Shown here one piece after another: positions 8,861-17,509 of a stretch of DNA of 64,000 bases. The first letter of the stretch is position 1, and each line of letters starts with the position of its first letter. The stretch is from Prevotella melaninogenica ATCC 25845 (GTDB taxonomy: Bacteria; Bacteroidota; Bacteroidia; Bacteroidales; Bacteroidaceae), in the NCBI RefSeq assembly GCF_000144405.1, contig NC_014371.1:496001-560000 (forward strand). Direction: 5' to 3'. Below the pieces are notes generated by a model that saw only the letters and a program-made list of their open reading frames with translations, did no database searches and was not told the origin of the DNA. The position numbers and the translations under genes are program-made.

Positions 8861-8966
8861 CAGTTCAATAGGCTGTTTCATATATTAGCAAAAAGGATTG
8901 TTGATTTAGTAATTTATCAGTGGAATCGATACTGATATTAAAGCCTACAAATAACACATTGAGAAG

Positions 8967-11684
8967 ATGAAAGTAATGATATATCCCAAGAACTTTGAGC
9001 AAAAGATTGGTTTCACAGAGGTGCGCTCACTTCTGCGTGCACGCTGTTTGTCACCTTTAGGTAAGGAACGAGTTGATGCAATGAGTTTCTCAACCGATGC
9101 CGTACAGGTGAATACCTGGATGGAAGAGGTTAGAGAGTTTCGTAGAATACAAGAGGGACAAGACGACTTTCCTTTAGATAATTTCTTTGATGTACGTGAA
9201 AGTGTGGCACGAATCCGCTTGGAAGGAACTCACATGGAAGTGGAAGAACTCTTTGATTTGAAGCGTTCGTTAGAGACAATTATTGCTATTGTGAACTTTC
9301 TGAGCCGTGGAGAGGAGACGGAACAGGGCGAAATACGTCATTTCTATCCTGCTCTTTACAATCTTGCTGATGGTGTTGCAACCTTCCCTTTGCTTGTTCA
9401 GCGTATCTCACAGATTATCGATAAATTCGGTAAAATGCGTGACAATGCTTCTCCAGAACTACTTCAGATACGTCGTGAGTTGGCGCGCATCGAGGGAAGT
9501 ATCTCACGTACGTTATATGGTATCTTGCGTGCTGCACAGGGTGAAGGACTTGTTGAGAAGGATGTCACACCTACATTGCGTGATGGTCGACTGGTTATCC
9601 CTGTTGCACCGGGTTTGAAACGTAAGATTTCGGGTATTGTACACGATGAAAGTGCTACGGGTAGGACGGTATATATTGAGCCTACTGAGGTTGTAGAGGC
9701 TAATAATAAGGTTCGCGAACTTGAGAATGAGGAGCGTAGAGAGATGATTCGAATTCTCACGGACTTTGCTAAGAAGGTACGTCCGAATGTGCGTGAGATT
9801 CTCGATTCATACAATCTTATGGCGGCAGTAGACTTTATTCGTGCAAAGGCTGAGCTGGCTCGACTCTTTAAGAGTTTTGAGCCACAGGTGGCAGAGGAGC
9901 CTCATATTGATTGGATTAGAGCTATTCATCCCCTACTTCAATTATCATTAGAAAGAAAGCATAATAATAAGTTAAATGCTTCATTATCTGTAGATAACAA
10001 AGAAATAGATAAAGTTTCTAATGAAGTTGATAACACACAATATTACGACACGGTATTAGAAGAAGAGAACGATACACGTAATGTTCCTTCAAGTGTTGTT
10101 CCTCTCGATATTCAACTCACAAAAGATAAGCATCTACTGATTATCTCTGGTCCGAATGCTGGTGGTAAATCTGTTTGTTTGAAAACTGTGGGTTTACTTC
10201 AGTATATGCTTCAGTGCGGTCTTTCGATTCCTGTTGGCGACCGCTCAACCACTGGCATTTTTACGGATATTATGATAGATATCGGTGATGAACAGAGTAT
10301 TGAGAACGATCTTAGTACCTATTCTTCTCACTTGATGAATATGAAGGTGATGATGCGTCGTGCTTCAGAGTCTACGCTTATCCTCATTGATGAGTTTGGA
10401 ACTGGTACGGAACCACAGATTGGTGGAGCAATTGCCGAGTCTGTTTTACGTCAGTTCTGGAAGAAGCATGCTTGGGCTGTGATAACAACCCACTATCAAA
10501 ACCTTAAGCATTTTGCGGAAGAACATCCTGGTACAGTCAATGGTGCGATGCTCTATGACCGTCATGAAATGCGCCCACTCTTCCAGTTGGCTATCGGTAG
10601 ACCCGGTAGTTCGTTTGCTATTGAGATTGCTCGAAAGACGGGAATACCAGAAGAAGTAATCCGTGATGCGTCAGAGATTGTTGGTTCTGATTATATTCAG
10701 AGTGATAAGTACTTACAGGATATTGTTCGAGATAAACGTTATTGGGAGAATAAGCGTCAAATCATTCACAGCCATGAGAAGGAATTGGAGAAAAGTATCG
10801 GTCAATATGAAAAGGATATTGCAGCGTTAGAACAAAGTCGTAAGGAGATTCTCAACCGTGCCAAGGCACAAGCTGAAGAGATTATCAAGGAGAGTAATCG
10901 ACGTATAGAAAACGCTATTCGAGAAATCAGAGAGAAGCAGGCTGAGAAGGAAGAAACCAAGCGTATTCGTCAGGAATTGGCTGCTTATGAAGCAGGATTG
11001 ACGGATGCAGGAAAGACAGATAAGAGTGATACGTCTAATAAGAAGAAACTTAAGAGTAGCGGACTACTCTCTGATGACGATTTCCAAAAGAAGGTTGACA
11101 AGATTAAGAGTCGTAAGGAACGCCACGAACAGCATCTGAAAGAAAAGGCAAGTAAACAGCAAGCAGCTGCTGAAGCATTGAAGAATGCCGTACGTAAACA
11201 GCAAGGAGGTGGACTCGTTATGGCTGGTGATTCTGTACGTATAAAGGGTCTAACGTCTGTTGGTAAGGTGGAATCTATTGAAGGAAAGCAGGCAACTGTA
11301 ATCTTTGGTGGTATGAGAACAAAGATGGCTATTAGTCGTTTGGAGCATGTTGATGCGGAAACTATTCAGTCAGAACAGAAGCAATTTCAAGCTTATAACT
11401 ATAGTCGTGAGACTCGTGAGACCATTGACAAGCATCGTAATCAGTTCCGACAAGAGTTGGATGTACGTGGTATGAGGGCTGATGAAGCCTTAAATCAGGT
11501 GCAATACTTTATAGATGATGCTATTCTTGTTGGGGCAAGTCAGGTGCGTATTCTTCATGGTAAAGGCAATGGTATACTTCGTCAGCTAATCCGACAGTAT
11601 CTTGGCAGTGTTCCTAATGTTACAAACTATCGCGATGAACATGTACAGTTTGGCGGTGCAGGTATCACGGTTGTGGAACTATAA
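8967..11684 (+). CDS. mutS2: MutS2 ATPase with C-terminal Smr domain
   Basis: MutS2 proteins are MutS-like ATPases without the mismatch-recognition domain. They are linked to suppression of recombination and, in Bacillus, to rescue of collided ribosomes. The product is 905 residues, a little longer than the usual 780-800. The core (about 1-320) is followed by a Walker A, GPNAGGKS, near 395 and a Walker B-type LILIDEFGTG. A long coiled coil rich in Lys and Glu spans about 590-720. The C-terminal Smr domain (about 829-905) has LDVRGMRADEA and the HGKGNG motif. A polar Asn/Asp/Glu-rich insertion of about 50 residues (about 330-380) sits just before the ATPase core and explains the extra length. 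The start could also be 9 bp later (MIYPKNFEQ). PorE follows 109 bp downstream. Confidence 0.95.
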   Translation: MKVMIYPKNFEQKIGFTEVRSLLRARCLSPLGKERVDAMSFSTDAVQVNTWMEEVREFRRIQEGQDDFPLDNFFDVRESVARIRLEGTHMEVEELFDLKRSLETIIAIVNFLSRGEETEQGEIRHFYPALYNLADGVATFPLLVQRISQIIDKFGKMRDNASPELLQIRRELARIEGSISRTLYGILRAAQGEGLVEKDVTPTLRDGRLVIPVAPGLKRKISGIVHDESATGRTVYIEPTEVVEANNKVRELENEERREMIRILTDFAKKVRPNVREILDSYNLMAAVDFIRAKAELARLFKSFEPQVAEEPHIDWIRAIHPLLQLSLERKHNNKLNASLSVDNKEIDKVSNEVDNTQYYDTVLEEENDTRNVPSSVVPLDIQLTKDKHLLIISGPNAGGKSVCLKTVGLLQYMLQCGLSIPVGDRSTTGIFTDIMIDIGDEQSIENDLSTYSSHLMNMKVMMRRASESTLILIDEFGTGTEPQIGGAIAESVLRQFWKKHAWAVITTHYQNLKHFAEEHPGTVNGAMLYDRHEMRPLFQLAIGRPGSSFAIEIARKTGIPEEVIRDASEIVGSDYIQSDKYLQDIVRDKRYWENKRQIIHSHEKELEKSIGQYEKDIAALEQSRKEILNRAKAQAEEIIKESNRRIENAIREIREKQAEKEETKRIRQELAAYEAGLTDAGKTDKSDTSNKKKLKSSGLLSDDDFQKKVDKIKSRKERHEQHLKEKASKQQAAAEALKNAVRKQQGGGLVMAGDSVRIKGLTSVGKVESIEGKQATVIFGGMRTKMAISRLEHVDAETIQSEQKQFQAYNYSRETRETIDKHRNQFRQELDVRGMRADEALNQVQYFIDDAILVGASQVRILHGKGNGILRQLIRQYLGSVPNVTNYRDEHVQFGGAGITVVEL

Positions 11685-11687
11685 GTT

Positions 11688-11727
11688 AGTTGACAAGTTT
11701 ACAAGTAAACAAGTTTACGAGTTATTT
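11688..11727. repeat. 8-bp-period array at the mutS2 stop codon
   Basis: Four bases after the mutS2 stop, octamers AGTTGACA, AGTTTACA, AGTAAACA and AGTTTACG follow in an exact 8-bp register, with a decayed fifth unit. Units closely resemble those behind gyrA at 35064-35109. Confidence 0.65.
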
Positions 11728-11793
11728 CTTTTATTAGGAGACAGATAAAGAATATAGGCAATAAATTGAAAGAGCAAGCGTTAGAATATTAAT

Positions 11794-13887
11794 ATGAACT
11801 ACCTAAGGCTTTTACATATACTTAGCAAACAGCGACAGAATCTTCTGTTAGCTGTTGGTGTCACGTTGATGCTGACGTCATGCGGTATAGATAGAAATAT
11901 TAAGAAAGGCGAAAAACACCTTTCCTTGGGCGAATATTATGACGCTGCGAACCAATTTAAAACAGCTTATCAACGTACTTCGCCTAAGGATAGACGCCAA
12001 CGTGGAGAACTTTCTTTGAAGATGGCTGAGTGTTATGAGCGTATTTCGTCCTCTCAACGGGCAATATCAGCTTATAGAAATGTTATCCGCTATAAACTGG
12101 ATAATGGTGAGACGCATAAGCGTTTGGCTGATAATCTAATGAAGGAAGGTAGCTATTCGGAGGCTGTTAAGGAGTATCGTATTGCGCTTGATTCAATCCC
12201 TAACAATCAATTGATAGCTCAAGAGCTTCAGGCTGCATCAATAGCTGCAAGCGTAAAAGAGCGTGGTTCAAAGTATATTGTGAAGCGTATGGACGTGTTT
12301 AACTCACGTCGACAGGATTATTCGCCAATGCTTTTTGGTGATAAATACGAACAGCTTTACTTTACTTCTACACGAAATGAAGCCAAAGGTGACGAATTGA
12401 GCGGTATTACTGGTGCAAAGGCTGGTGACATCTTTCTTAGTGAAAAGGATGATAAAGGCAAATGGAGTACACCGAAGGCTATAGAGTCTGCATTGAATAC
12501 AGAGGCTGATGAGGGTACGCCTGCTTTCTCTGTCGATGGGAGGGAAATGTATATTACACAGTGTTTGACCGATCCAAGCAATCCTCGCTATGCTCAAATT
12601 TCAGTAAGTAATCGCTCTGATGCAGCTTGGGGAAAAGCTAATAAGTTGGAAATTAGTCGTGATACGCTATCAAGTTTTGCACATCCTGCTGTCTCACCAG
12701 ATGGTAATTGGCTTTATTTTACCAGTGATATGCCTGGTGGAAAAGGTGGTCTTGATATCTGGCGTGTACGTCTGACAGGCGGTACAACGGGAGGTGTTGA
12801 GAACCTCGGAGAACCAATCAACACCCAAGGAGATGAAGAATTCCCTACATTCCGACCAAACGGTGACCTTTATTTCTCAAGTAATGGACATGGTGGTTTG
12901 GGTGGTCTTGATATCTTTATAGCTAAGGTTGGCAACGATCGTCGCTACCACTTGGAACATCCTGGATACCCTCTTAACTCACAAGGTGACGACTTTGGTA
13001 TGACTTTCGAGGGCATTCATAATCGCGGTTTCTTCTCCTCAAACCGTGGTGATGGTCGAGGTTGGGATCATATCTATAGCTTTGAACTCCCTGAAATCAT
13101 CCAGACTGTAAAGGGATGGGTCTATGAAATGGATGGTTATGAGTTGCCAGCAGCACAGATATTTATGGTTGGTGATGATGGAACTAACAAGAAGTTAGCT
13201 GTTAAAGGAGATGGTTCTTTCGAACAAGAGATAAAGCCTGGCGTTAATTATATCTTCCTTGCGACCTGCAATGGCTACTTAAATCATAAGGAAGAAATTA
13301 AGGTTGGGAATGTAGATGACTCTAAAGTATATACCCTTCAGTTTGCTTTACCAGGTATAAACGTACCTGTGTTGATAGATAATATCTTCTATGATTTTGA
13401 TAAAGCGACGCTTCGACCAGAATCAGAGAAGGCTTTGGATGCTCTTGTCAATCTTCTCAAGGAGAATCCGAATGTAACAATAGAACTCTCGGCTCACACC
13501 GATTACCTTGGTTCTGCTGATTATAATAAACGCCTTTCACAACGACGTGCAGATGCCGTAGTGGCTTATCTCACTGCACATGGCATTGTTCGCGACCGTC
13601 TTACACCTGTTGGATATGGCAAAGAACGTCCAAAGAAGATTCGTAAGAAGGTTACAGAGAAGTACCCTTGGCTAAAGGAAAACGATGTACTCACTGAAGA
13701 TTTCATCAAGAAACTCGATAAGGAGAAGCAAGAAATAGCCAATCAATTGAACCGCCGTACTGAGTTTACAGTGCTTCGAACCACATATGGTATGTTTGAT
13801 GAGAAGGGAAACCTTAAGCAACAGCCAAAACCAAAGAAAAAAGAAAGTCTTGATGACGATGGAATGATTATCATTAACATTCCCTAA
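11794..13887 (+). CDS. porE: PorE-like OmpA-family lipoprotein (type IX secretion component)
   Basis: The product has 697 residues and the domain order described for Porphyromonas PorE. A lipoprotein signal has its cysteine at residue 30 (LMLTSC). TPR repeats follow at about 35-165, then a PD40/WD40-like beta-propeller at about 165-430 with repeated blades (AHPAVSPDGNWLYFTSDMPG). A carboxypeptidase-regulatory-like domain lies at about 435-515. The OmpA peptidoglycan-binding domain starts near 525 (FYDFDKATLRPESEKALD) and contains a lysine-rich insertion after VGYGKERP. PorE is thought to tie the type IX secretion machinery to peptidoglycan at the periplasmic face of the outer membrane. No other por gene lies nearby, as is usual. 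An RsmF-like gene starts 4 bp after the stop. Confidence 0.85.
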   Translation: MNYLRLLHILSKQRQNLLLAVGVTLMLTSCGIDRNIKKGEKHLSLGEYYDAANQFKTAYQRTSPKDRRQRGELSLKMAECYERISSSQRAISAYRNVIRYKLDNGETHKRLADNLMKEGSYSEAVKEYRIALDSIPNNQLIAQELQAASIAASVKERGSKYIVKRMDVFNSRRQDYSPMLFGDKYEQLYFTSTRNEAKGDELSGITGAKAGDIFLSEKDDKGKWSTPKAIESALNTEADEGTPAFSVDGREMYITQCLTDPSNPRYAQISVSNRSDAAWGKANKLEISRDTLSSFAHPAVSPDGNWLYFTSDMPGGKGGLDIWRVRLTGGTTGGVENLGEPINTQGDEEFPTFRPNGDLYFSSNGHGGLGGLDIFIAKVGNDRRYHLEHPGYPLNSQGDDFGMTFEGIHNRGFFSSNRGDGRGWDHIYSFELPEIIQTVKGWVYEMDGYELPAAQIFMVGDDGTNKKLAVKGDGSFEQEIKPGVNYIFLATCNGYLNHKEEIKVGNVDDSKVYTLQFALPGINVPVLIDNIFYDFDKATLRPESEKALDALVNLLKENPNVTIELSAHTDYLGSADYNKRLSQRRADAVVAYLTAHGIVRDRLTPVGYGKERPKKIRKKVTEKYPWLKENDVLTEDFIKKLDKEKQEIANQLNRRTEFTVLRTTYGMFDEKGNLKQQPKPKKKESLDDDGMIIINIP

Positions 13888-13891
13888 ACAT

Positions 13892-15295
13892 ATGATAAAA
13901 GATAAGAGCCGACAATGTCAGGCAGCACAATCTCCTTGTTCTTTAGACCCAAATGGGCAAGAAGTAAGGACTATAGAAGAAGTTGAAGAAAGACTTCCTC
14001 TTGCCTTTACTGATTATACTCGTAGTCTTTTTGGTGATAACCTTTATCATACATTCCTAAAAGGATTGGGAGAAACAGCACCGGTGAGTATACGTCTTAA
14101 TTCCTTTAAGTTGGCAGAAACGACTCATAAAGTTAATCCAGAATTGAATCCTCATCCTATTCCTTGGTGTAAGGAAGGCTATTGGTTGGATACAAGACCT
14201 AACTTTACGTTTGACCCACTACTTCATGCTGGGGCTTATTATGTGCAAGAAGCATCATCTATGTTTCTATCTCATGTGTTACAACACTTGGTAAAACAGC
14301 CTGTTATGGCACTCGATCTCTGTGCTGCACCAGGTGGTAAAACAACTTGCGCACGTACGTCCTTACCTGCAGGTTCCTTTCTTTTCTCTAACGAACCGAT
14401 TGGAAAACGTGCACAAATATTAGCAGAGAACGTTCAAAAGTTTGGTCATGAGGGTGTCGCTGTTACGAACAATTACCCTCGTGATTACAAAAAAACAAAG
14501 CTTGGTTTTGATGTTATTATAGCCGATGTACCCTGCTCTGGTGAAGGAATGTTTCGTAAAGATCCACAATCAATAGAGGAATGGAGTCTACAGAATGTAG
14601 AGAACTGTTGGCAACTTCAGCGTAGTATTATTGCTGATATATGGGACAACTTAAAGCCTGGAGGTATTCTTATTTATTCAACTTGTACCTTTAATGCACA
14701 TGAAGATGAAGAGAATATTGCGTGGATTCTCAACGAATATGATGCTGAGCTCCTCTCTGTGCCTACAGAAGAGGCATGGAATATAACAGGTTCACTCATT
14801 GATAACCCACTTAAAGACGGTCGGGAATTTCCAGTTTATCGCTTTATTCCTGGTAAGACCCGTGGAGAAGGTATCTTTATGGCTATCATTCGTAAGCATG
14901 GAGAGAACAAGACGTTTATCAATAAGACAACTATTGATGTTGATAAAGCAATCACAGAAGCTCGTAAACGTCTTCGTATTCTCTCGCATGGAGTAAAAGA
15001 TGGAATGCAAAAAGGGAAGAATGTTATCCCTGACCATACGTTAGCACTCTCCTTTTCAACTGATAAATCGGCCTATCCTAATGTAGAGGTTGATTATCAA
15101 ACAGCTATCGCTTATCTTCGTCATGAGGCTATTGTACTATCTTCTGATGCTCCACGTGGTATCGTTCTGCTTACTTATAAAGGCTATCCGATAGGCTTTG
15201 CAAAGAACCTCGGAAACCGTGCGAACAATCTTTATCCACAAGAATGGCGCATAAAGAGTACACATATACCAGACGAGCCTTTGGTTCTTTTATAA
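13892..15295 (+). CDS. RsmF-like rRNA (cytosine-5) methyltransferase
   Basis: This S-adenosylmethionine-dependent RNA m5C methyltransferase of the NOL1/NOP2/Sun family has 467 residues. The SAM-binding motif I is DLCAAPGGKT (142-151). Two catalytic cysteines are visible: C215 in PCSGEGMF and C265 in STCTFN, the arrangement used by RsmF and RsmB. The C-terminal 150 residues resemble the RsmF extension with a PUA-like fold (GYPIGFAKNLGNRANNLYP), which favours RsmF over RsmB; the expected target is then 16S rRNA, but the exact base is inference. The start lies 4 bp after porE, so the two are translationally close and probably share a message. Confidence 0.87.
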   Translation: MIKDKSRQCQAAQSPCSLDPNGQEVRTIEEVEERLPLAFTDYTRSLFGDNLYHTFLKGLGETAPVSIRLNSFKLAETTHKVNPELNPHPIPWCKEGYWLDTRPNFTFDPLLHAGAYYVQEASSMFLSHVLQHLVKQPVMALDLCAAPGGKTTCARTSLPAGSFLFSNEPIGKRAQILAENVQKFGHEGVAVTNNYPRDYKKTKLGFDVIIADVPCSGEGMFRKDPQSIEEWSLQNVENCWQLQRSIIADIWDNLKPGGILIYSTCTFNAHEDEENIAWILNEYDAELLSVPTEEAWNITGSLIDNPLKDGREFPVYRFIPGKTRGEGIFMAIIRKHGENKTFINKTTIDVDKAITEARKRLRILSHGVKDGMQKGKNVIPDHTLALSFSTDKSAYPNVEVDYQTAIAYLRHEAIVLSSDAPRGIVLLTYKGYPIGFAKNLGNRANNLYPQEWRIKSTHIPDEPLVLL

Positions 15296-15365
15296 TATAA
15301 ATGCAGACAAGAAAAATCCAGAAAACAATATATCCCTATAATATCTTAGAAATAAACGAACAATT

Positions 15366-16160
15366 ATGCAACAATATTTAAACCTCCTCAATCGCATCCT
15401 CACAGAAGGAACACAGAAAGGTGATAGAACCGGAACAGGAACTTTATCCATTTTTGGTCATCAAATGCGCTTTGACTTGCGCGATGGCTTTCCACTGTTG
15501 ACAACTAAAAAGCTTCATCTGAAGAGTATTATTTATGAATTACTTTGGTTCTTACGTGGTGATACGAATGTGCGCTACCTACAAGAACATGGTGTAAGGA
15601 TTTGGAATGAGTGGGCTGATGAGAACGGTGAGCTTGGTCCAGTCTATGGTCATCAGTGGCGTTCATGGCCTGATTACAAGGGAGGTACAATCGATCAAAT
15701 TAAGAATGTGGTGGAGATGATTAAGCATAATCCTAACTCACGTCGTATGTTGGTCACAGCATGGAACCCTGCTGAGGTGGAAGATATGGCTCTCCCACCC
15801 TGCCACTGTCTCTTCCAATTCTATGTTGCAGATGGTAGATTATCGCTCCAACTCTATCAGCGTTCGGCAGATAGTTTCCTCGGTGTCCCTTTTAACATTG
15901 CATCATATGCTCTCCTTTTGCAAATGATTGCACAGGTTACGGGACTTGAAGCAGGTGAATTTATCCATACTACAGGTGACACACATCTCTATCTAAACCA
16001 TCTTGAACAGGCTAAACTCCAGCTTACTCGTGAGCCACGTCCACTGCCAAAGATGAAGATTAATCCTGATGTAAAGGATATCTTTGATTTTAAGTATGAA
16101 GATTTTGAACTGATTGGTTACGATCCGTTGCCACACATTCCGGGAGTAGTTGCAGTGTAA
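15366..16160 (+). CDS. thyA: Thymidylate synthase
   Basis: The enzyme converts dUMP to dTMP using methylenetetrahydrofolate, producing dihydrofolate. At 264 residues it equals the size of the E. coli enzyme. The catalytic cysteine is C146 in [11 protein letters not shown]; the phosphate-binding arginine pair (NSRRMLV) and the folate-side segment [16 protein letters not shown] are conserved, and the protein ends in the usual hydrophobic PGVVAV. Dihydrofolate reductase, which regenerates the cofactor, follows 197 bp downstream. The space between them holds an inverted GC-rich repeat pair. Confidence 0.98.
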   Translation: MQQYLNLLNRILTEGTQKGDRTGTGTLSIFGHQMRFDLRDGFPLLTTKKLHLKSIIYELLWFLRGDTNVRYLQEHGVRIWNEWADENGELGPVYGHQWRSWPDYKGGTIDQIKNVVEMIKHNPNSRRMLVTAWNPAEVEDMALPPCHCLFQFYVADGRLSLQLYQRSADSFLGVPFNIASYALLLQMIAQVTGLEAGEFIHTTGDTHLYLNHLEQAKLQLTREPRPLPKMKINPDVKDIFDFKYEDFELIGYDPLPHIPGVVAV

Positions 16161-16167
16161 AAGAAAG

Positions 16168-16198
16168 CCTCCCCCAACCCCTCCGAAAGGAGGGGAGT
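16168..16198. repeat. GC-rich palindromic repeat, left copy (thyA-folA gap)
   Basis: The copy begins 8 bases after the thyA stop and contains CCCTCCGAAAGGAGGG, itself a hairpin. A reverse-complement copy lies at 16313-16342. It can act as a terminator-like structure behind thyA. Confidence 0.75.
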
Positions 16199-16312
16199 GC
16201 AAATAGAAAGTAGTTGGAGTATGAAAAATAATCAATTCTCTCAACTTCTAAAATAGTATATTAAATTAGTCAAGAACTTTAAATCCTTCACCAAATTGAT
16301 TGCTAAATCAGT

Positions 16313-16342
16313 ACTCCCCTCCTTTGGAGGGGTTGGGGGAGG
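16313..16342. repeat. GC-rich palindromic repeat, right copy (before folA)
   Basis: This is the reverse complement of 16168-16198 apart from one missing base in the small loop (CCTCCTTTGGAGG). It ends 15 bases before the folA start, so in the message it could pair with the left copy and close a large stem near the folA ribosome-binding region. Confidence 0.75.
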
Positions 16343-16357
16343 TCCAAAAACACCATT

Positions 16358-16843
16358 ATGGAAATAAATATCATTGCTGCAGTAGCAGCCAATCGTGCCA
16401 TTGGTTATCAGAATGATATGGTCTATTTCATTAGAGAAGACCTTAAGCGTTTTAAGCAACTAACAACAGGACATACTGTTATCATGGGGCGTAAGACCTT
16501 CCATTCATTACCAAAAGGTGCTCTGCCTAATCGTAGAAACATTGTACTCAGTAGAACGGAAACAGACTTTCCTGGTTGCGATGTTTATTCTTCACTTGTA
16601 GAAGCGCTTAAACATATTGGGGCAGAAGAAAAGGCATTTATCATTGGTGGAGCCAGTCTTTATAAAGAGGCGCTTGCTATAGCAGACCATCTCTACCTTA
16701 CAGAGATAGCTGCTACTCCTCCACAAGCAGATGTTTTCTTCCCAGAATATAATGATGGAACATGGGTTGTAGAATCACGTGAGGAACGTCCTGCTGCTGA
16801 CGATAATCCTGCATACGCATTTGTAAACTATGTGAGGAAATAA
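16358..16843 (+). CDS. folA: Dihydrofolate reductase
   Basis: The enzyme reduces dihydrofolate to tetrahydrofolate with NADPH. The product has 161 residues, near the E. coli length. Typical features are the N-terminal IIAAVAANRAIGYQNDM strand-loop, HTVIMGRKTFHSLP with the NADPH-binding MGRKT, and FIIGGASLYKEAL with the glycine pair. The YLTEI strand follows. The usual Trp after Gly-Asn in the Met20-type loop is replaced (GYQNDMVYF), as in several other Bacteroidetes. It is encoded behind thyA, with which it forms the thymidylate cycle. Confidence 0.96.
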   Translation: MEINIIAAVAANRAIGYQNDMVYFIREDLKRFKQLTTGHTVIMGRKTFHSLPKGALPNRRNIVLSRTETDFPGCDVYSSLVEALKHIGAEEKAFIIGGASLYKEALAIADHLYLTEIAATPPQADVFFPEYNDGTWVVESREERPAADDNPAYAFVNYVRK

Positions 16844-16935
16844 TCTTCACCCCAAACTTCTGTCCTCCAGAGAGGAGAATGACAAATATAGAGTTGTATA
16901 GTAACATAAATAAATATACAAGATAACTCATTTTT

Positions 16936-16962
16936 AAAAGCTCCTAACATAGGAGCTTTTTG
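16936..16962. terminator. Bidirectional terminator behind folA
   Basis: AGCTCCTA (16939-16946) pairs with TAGGAGCT (16950-16957) and is flanked by an A-run and a T-run, a classical rho-independent shape about 95 bp after the folA stop. Confidence 0.8.
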
Positions 16963-17023
16963 TATAAAAGCTTATTTCTACTTTGCAATTTGTCAGATAT
17001 TTTCCATGGTTGTAATTCTAATA

Positions 17024-17133
17024 CATGCTCTTTTAGCTTCTAAAAGATGCCTAATTGGCTTTCAATAGATGCCCTTTTGACCTCTAACTAACGCCCTTTT
17101 GAAGCCTTACTAAGCACCTATTAAAATGCAAGT
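17024..17133. repeat. 22-bp-period tandem array, family 2, copy A (5 units)
   Basis: Units start at 17024, 17046, 17068, 17090 and 17112, exactly 22 bp apart, with a core like GATGCCCTTTTGA followed by a pyrimidine-rich piece and ACTA. A reverse-complement copy of the whole array, about 85% identical by eye, lies at 25491-25600 on the other side of tamB-tamL. Confidence 0.75.
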
Positions 17134-17317
17134 TTATAACTATCTGTATTTCTGTAAGTTACAAACGCATAAGAAAGAAGTGTTTTTTGATTAAAAAACA
17201 TTCCCTACTTTGATGTTTTTGTAAAGTCTTTTTGTTTGCTTACAATCGTTTAAAAGTACTTTTCTAACGCTTAACTGCTTTCTGCCAAAAGATAATATTC
17301 AATGTGTTTGATATTAA

Positions 17318-17405
17318 AGAATATATGTACTTACCATTAACACTACATGTGTTAGGCATCAACACCATATGTGTCTGGCATAAACACGTAAGTAAGAATT
17401 GATGT
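17318..17405. repeat. 22-bp-period tandem array, family 1, copy B (about 4 units)
   Basis: Cores ACACTACATGTGT (17340) and ACACCATATGTGT (17362) are flanked by weaker units at 17318 and 17384, all in 22-bp register. The linkers (TAGGCATCA, CTGGCATAA) match those of copy A at 7044. The 666-bp space 16844-17509 thus holds a terminator, two different arrays and a second hairpin, and no gene. Confidence 0.7.
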
Positions 17406-17452
17406 TAGAGCATATTATAGTACCATCTTAAGGAATAATAAGACCTAATTAA

Positions 17453-17495
17453 AACTATTCAGCCCTGCTAATCTGATTAGCAGGGCTGAATAGTT
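17453..17495 (-). terminator. Strong hairpin behind tamL
   Basis: A perfect 20-bp stem (17453-17472 with 17476-17495) has a 3-base loop. It starts 15 bp after the tamL stop on the minus strand. The T-run is weak, but the stem is long. Confidence 0.7.
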
Positions 17496-17509
17496 GAAAA
17501 TCAAAAAGA

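Noticed and set aside
7146..8966. Gene broken by the insertion sequence
   Set aside because: The joined flanks contain no reading frame, so the target was intergenic.
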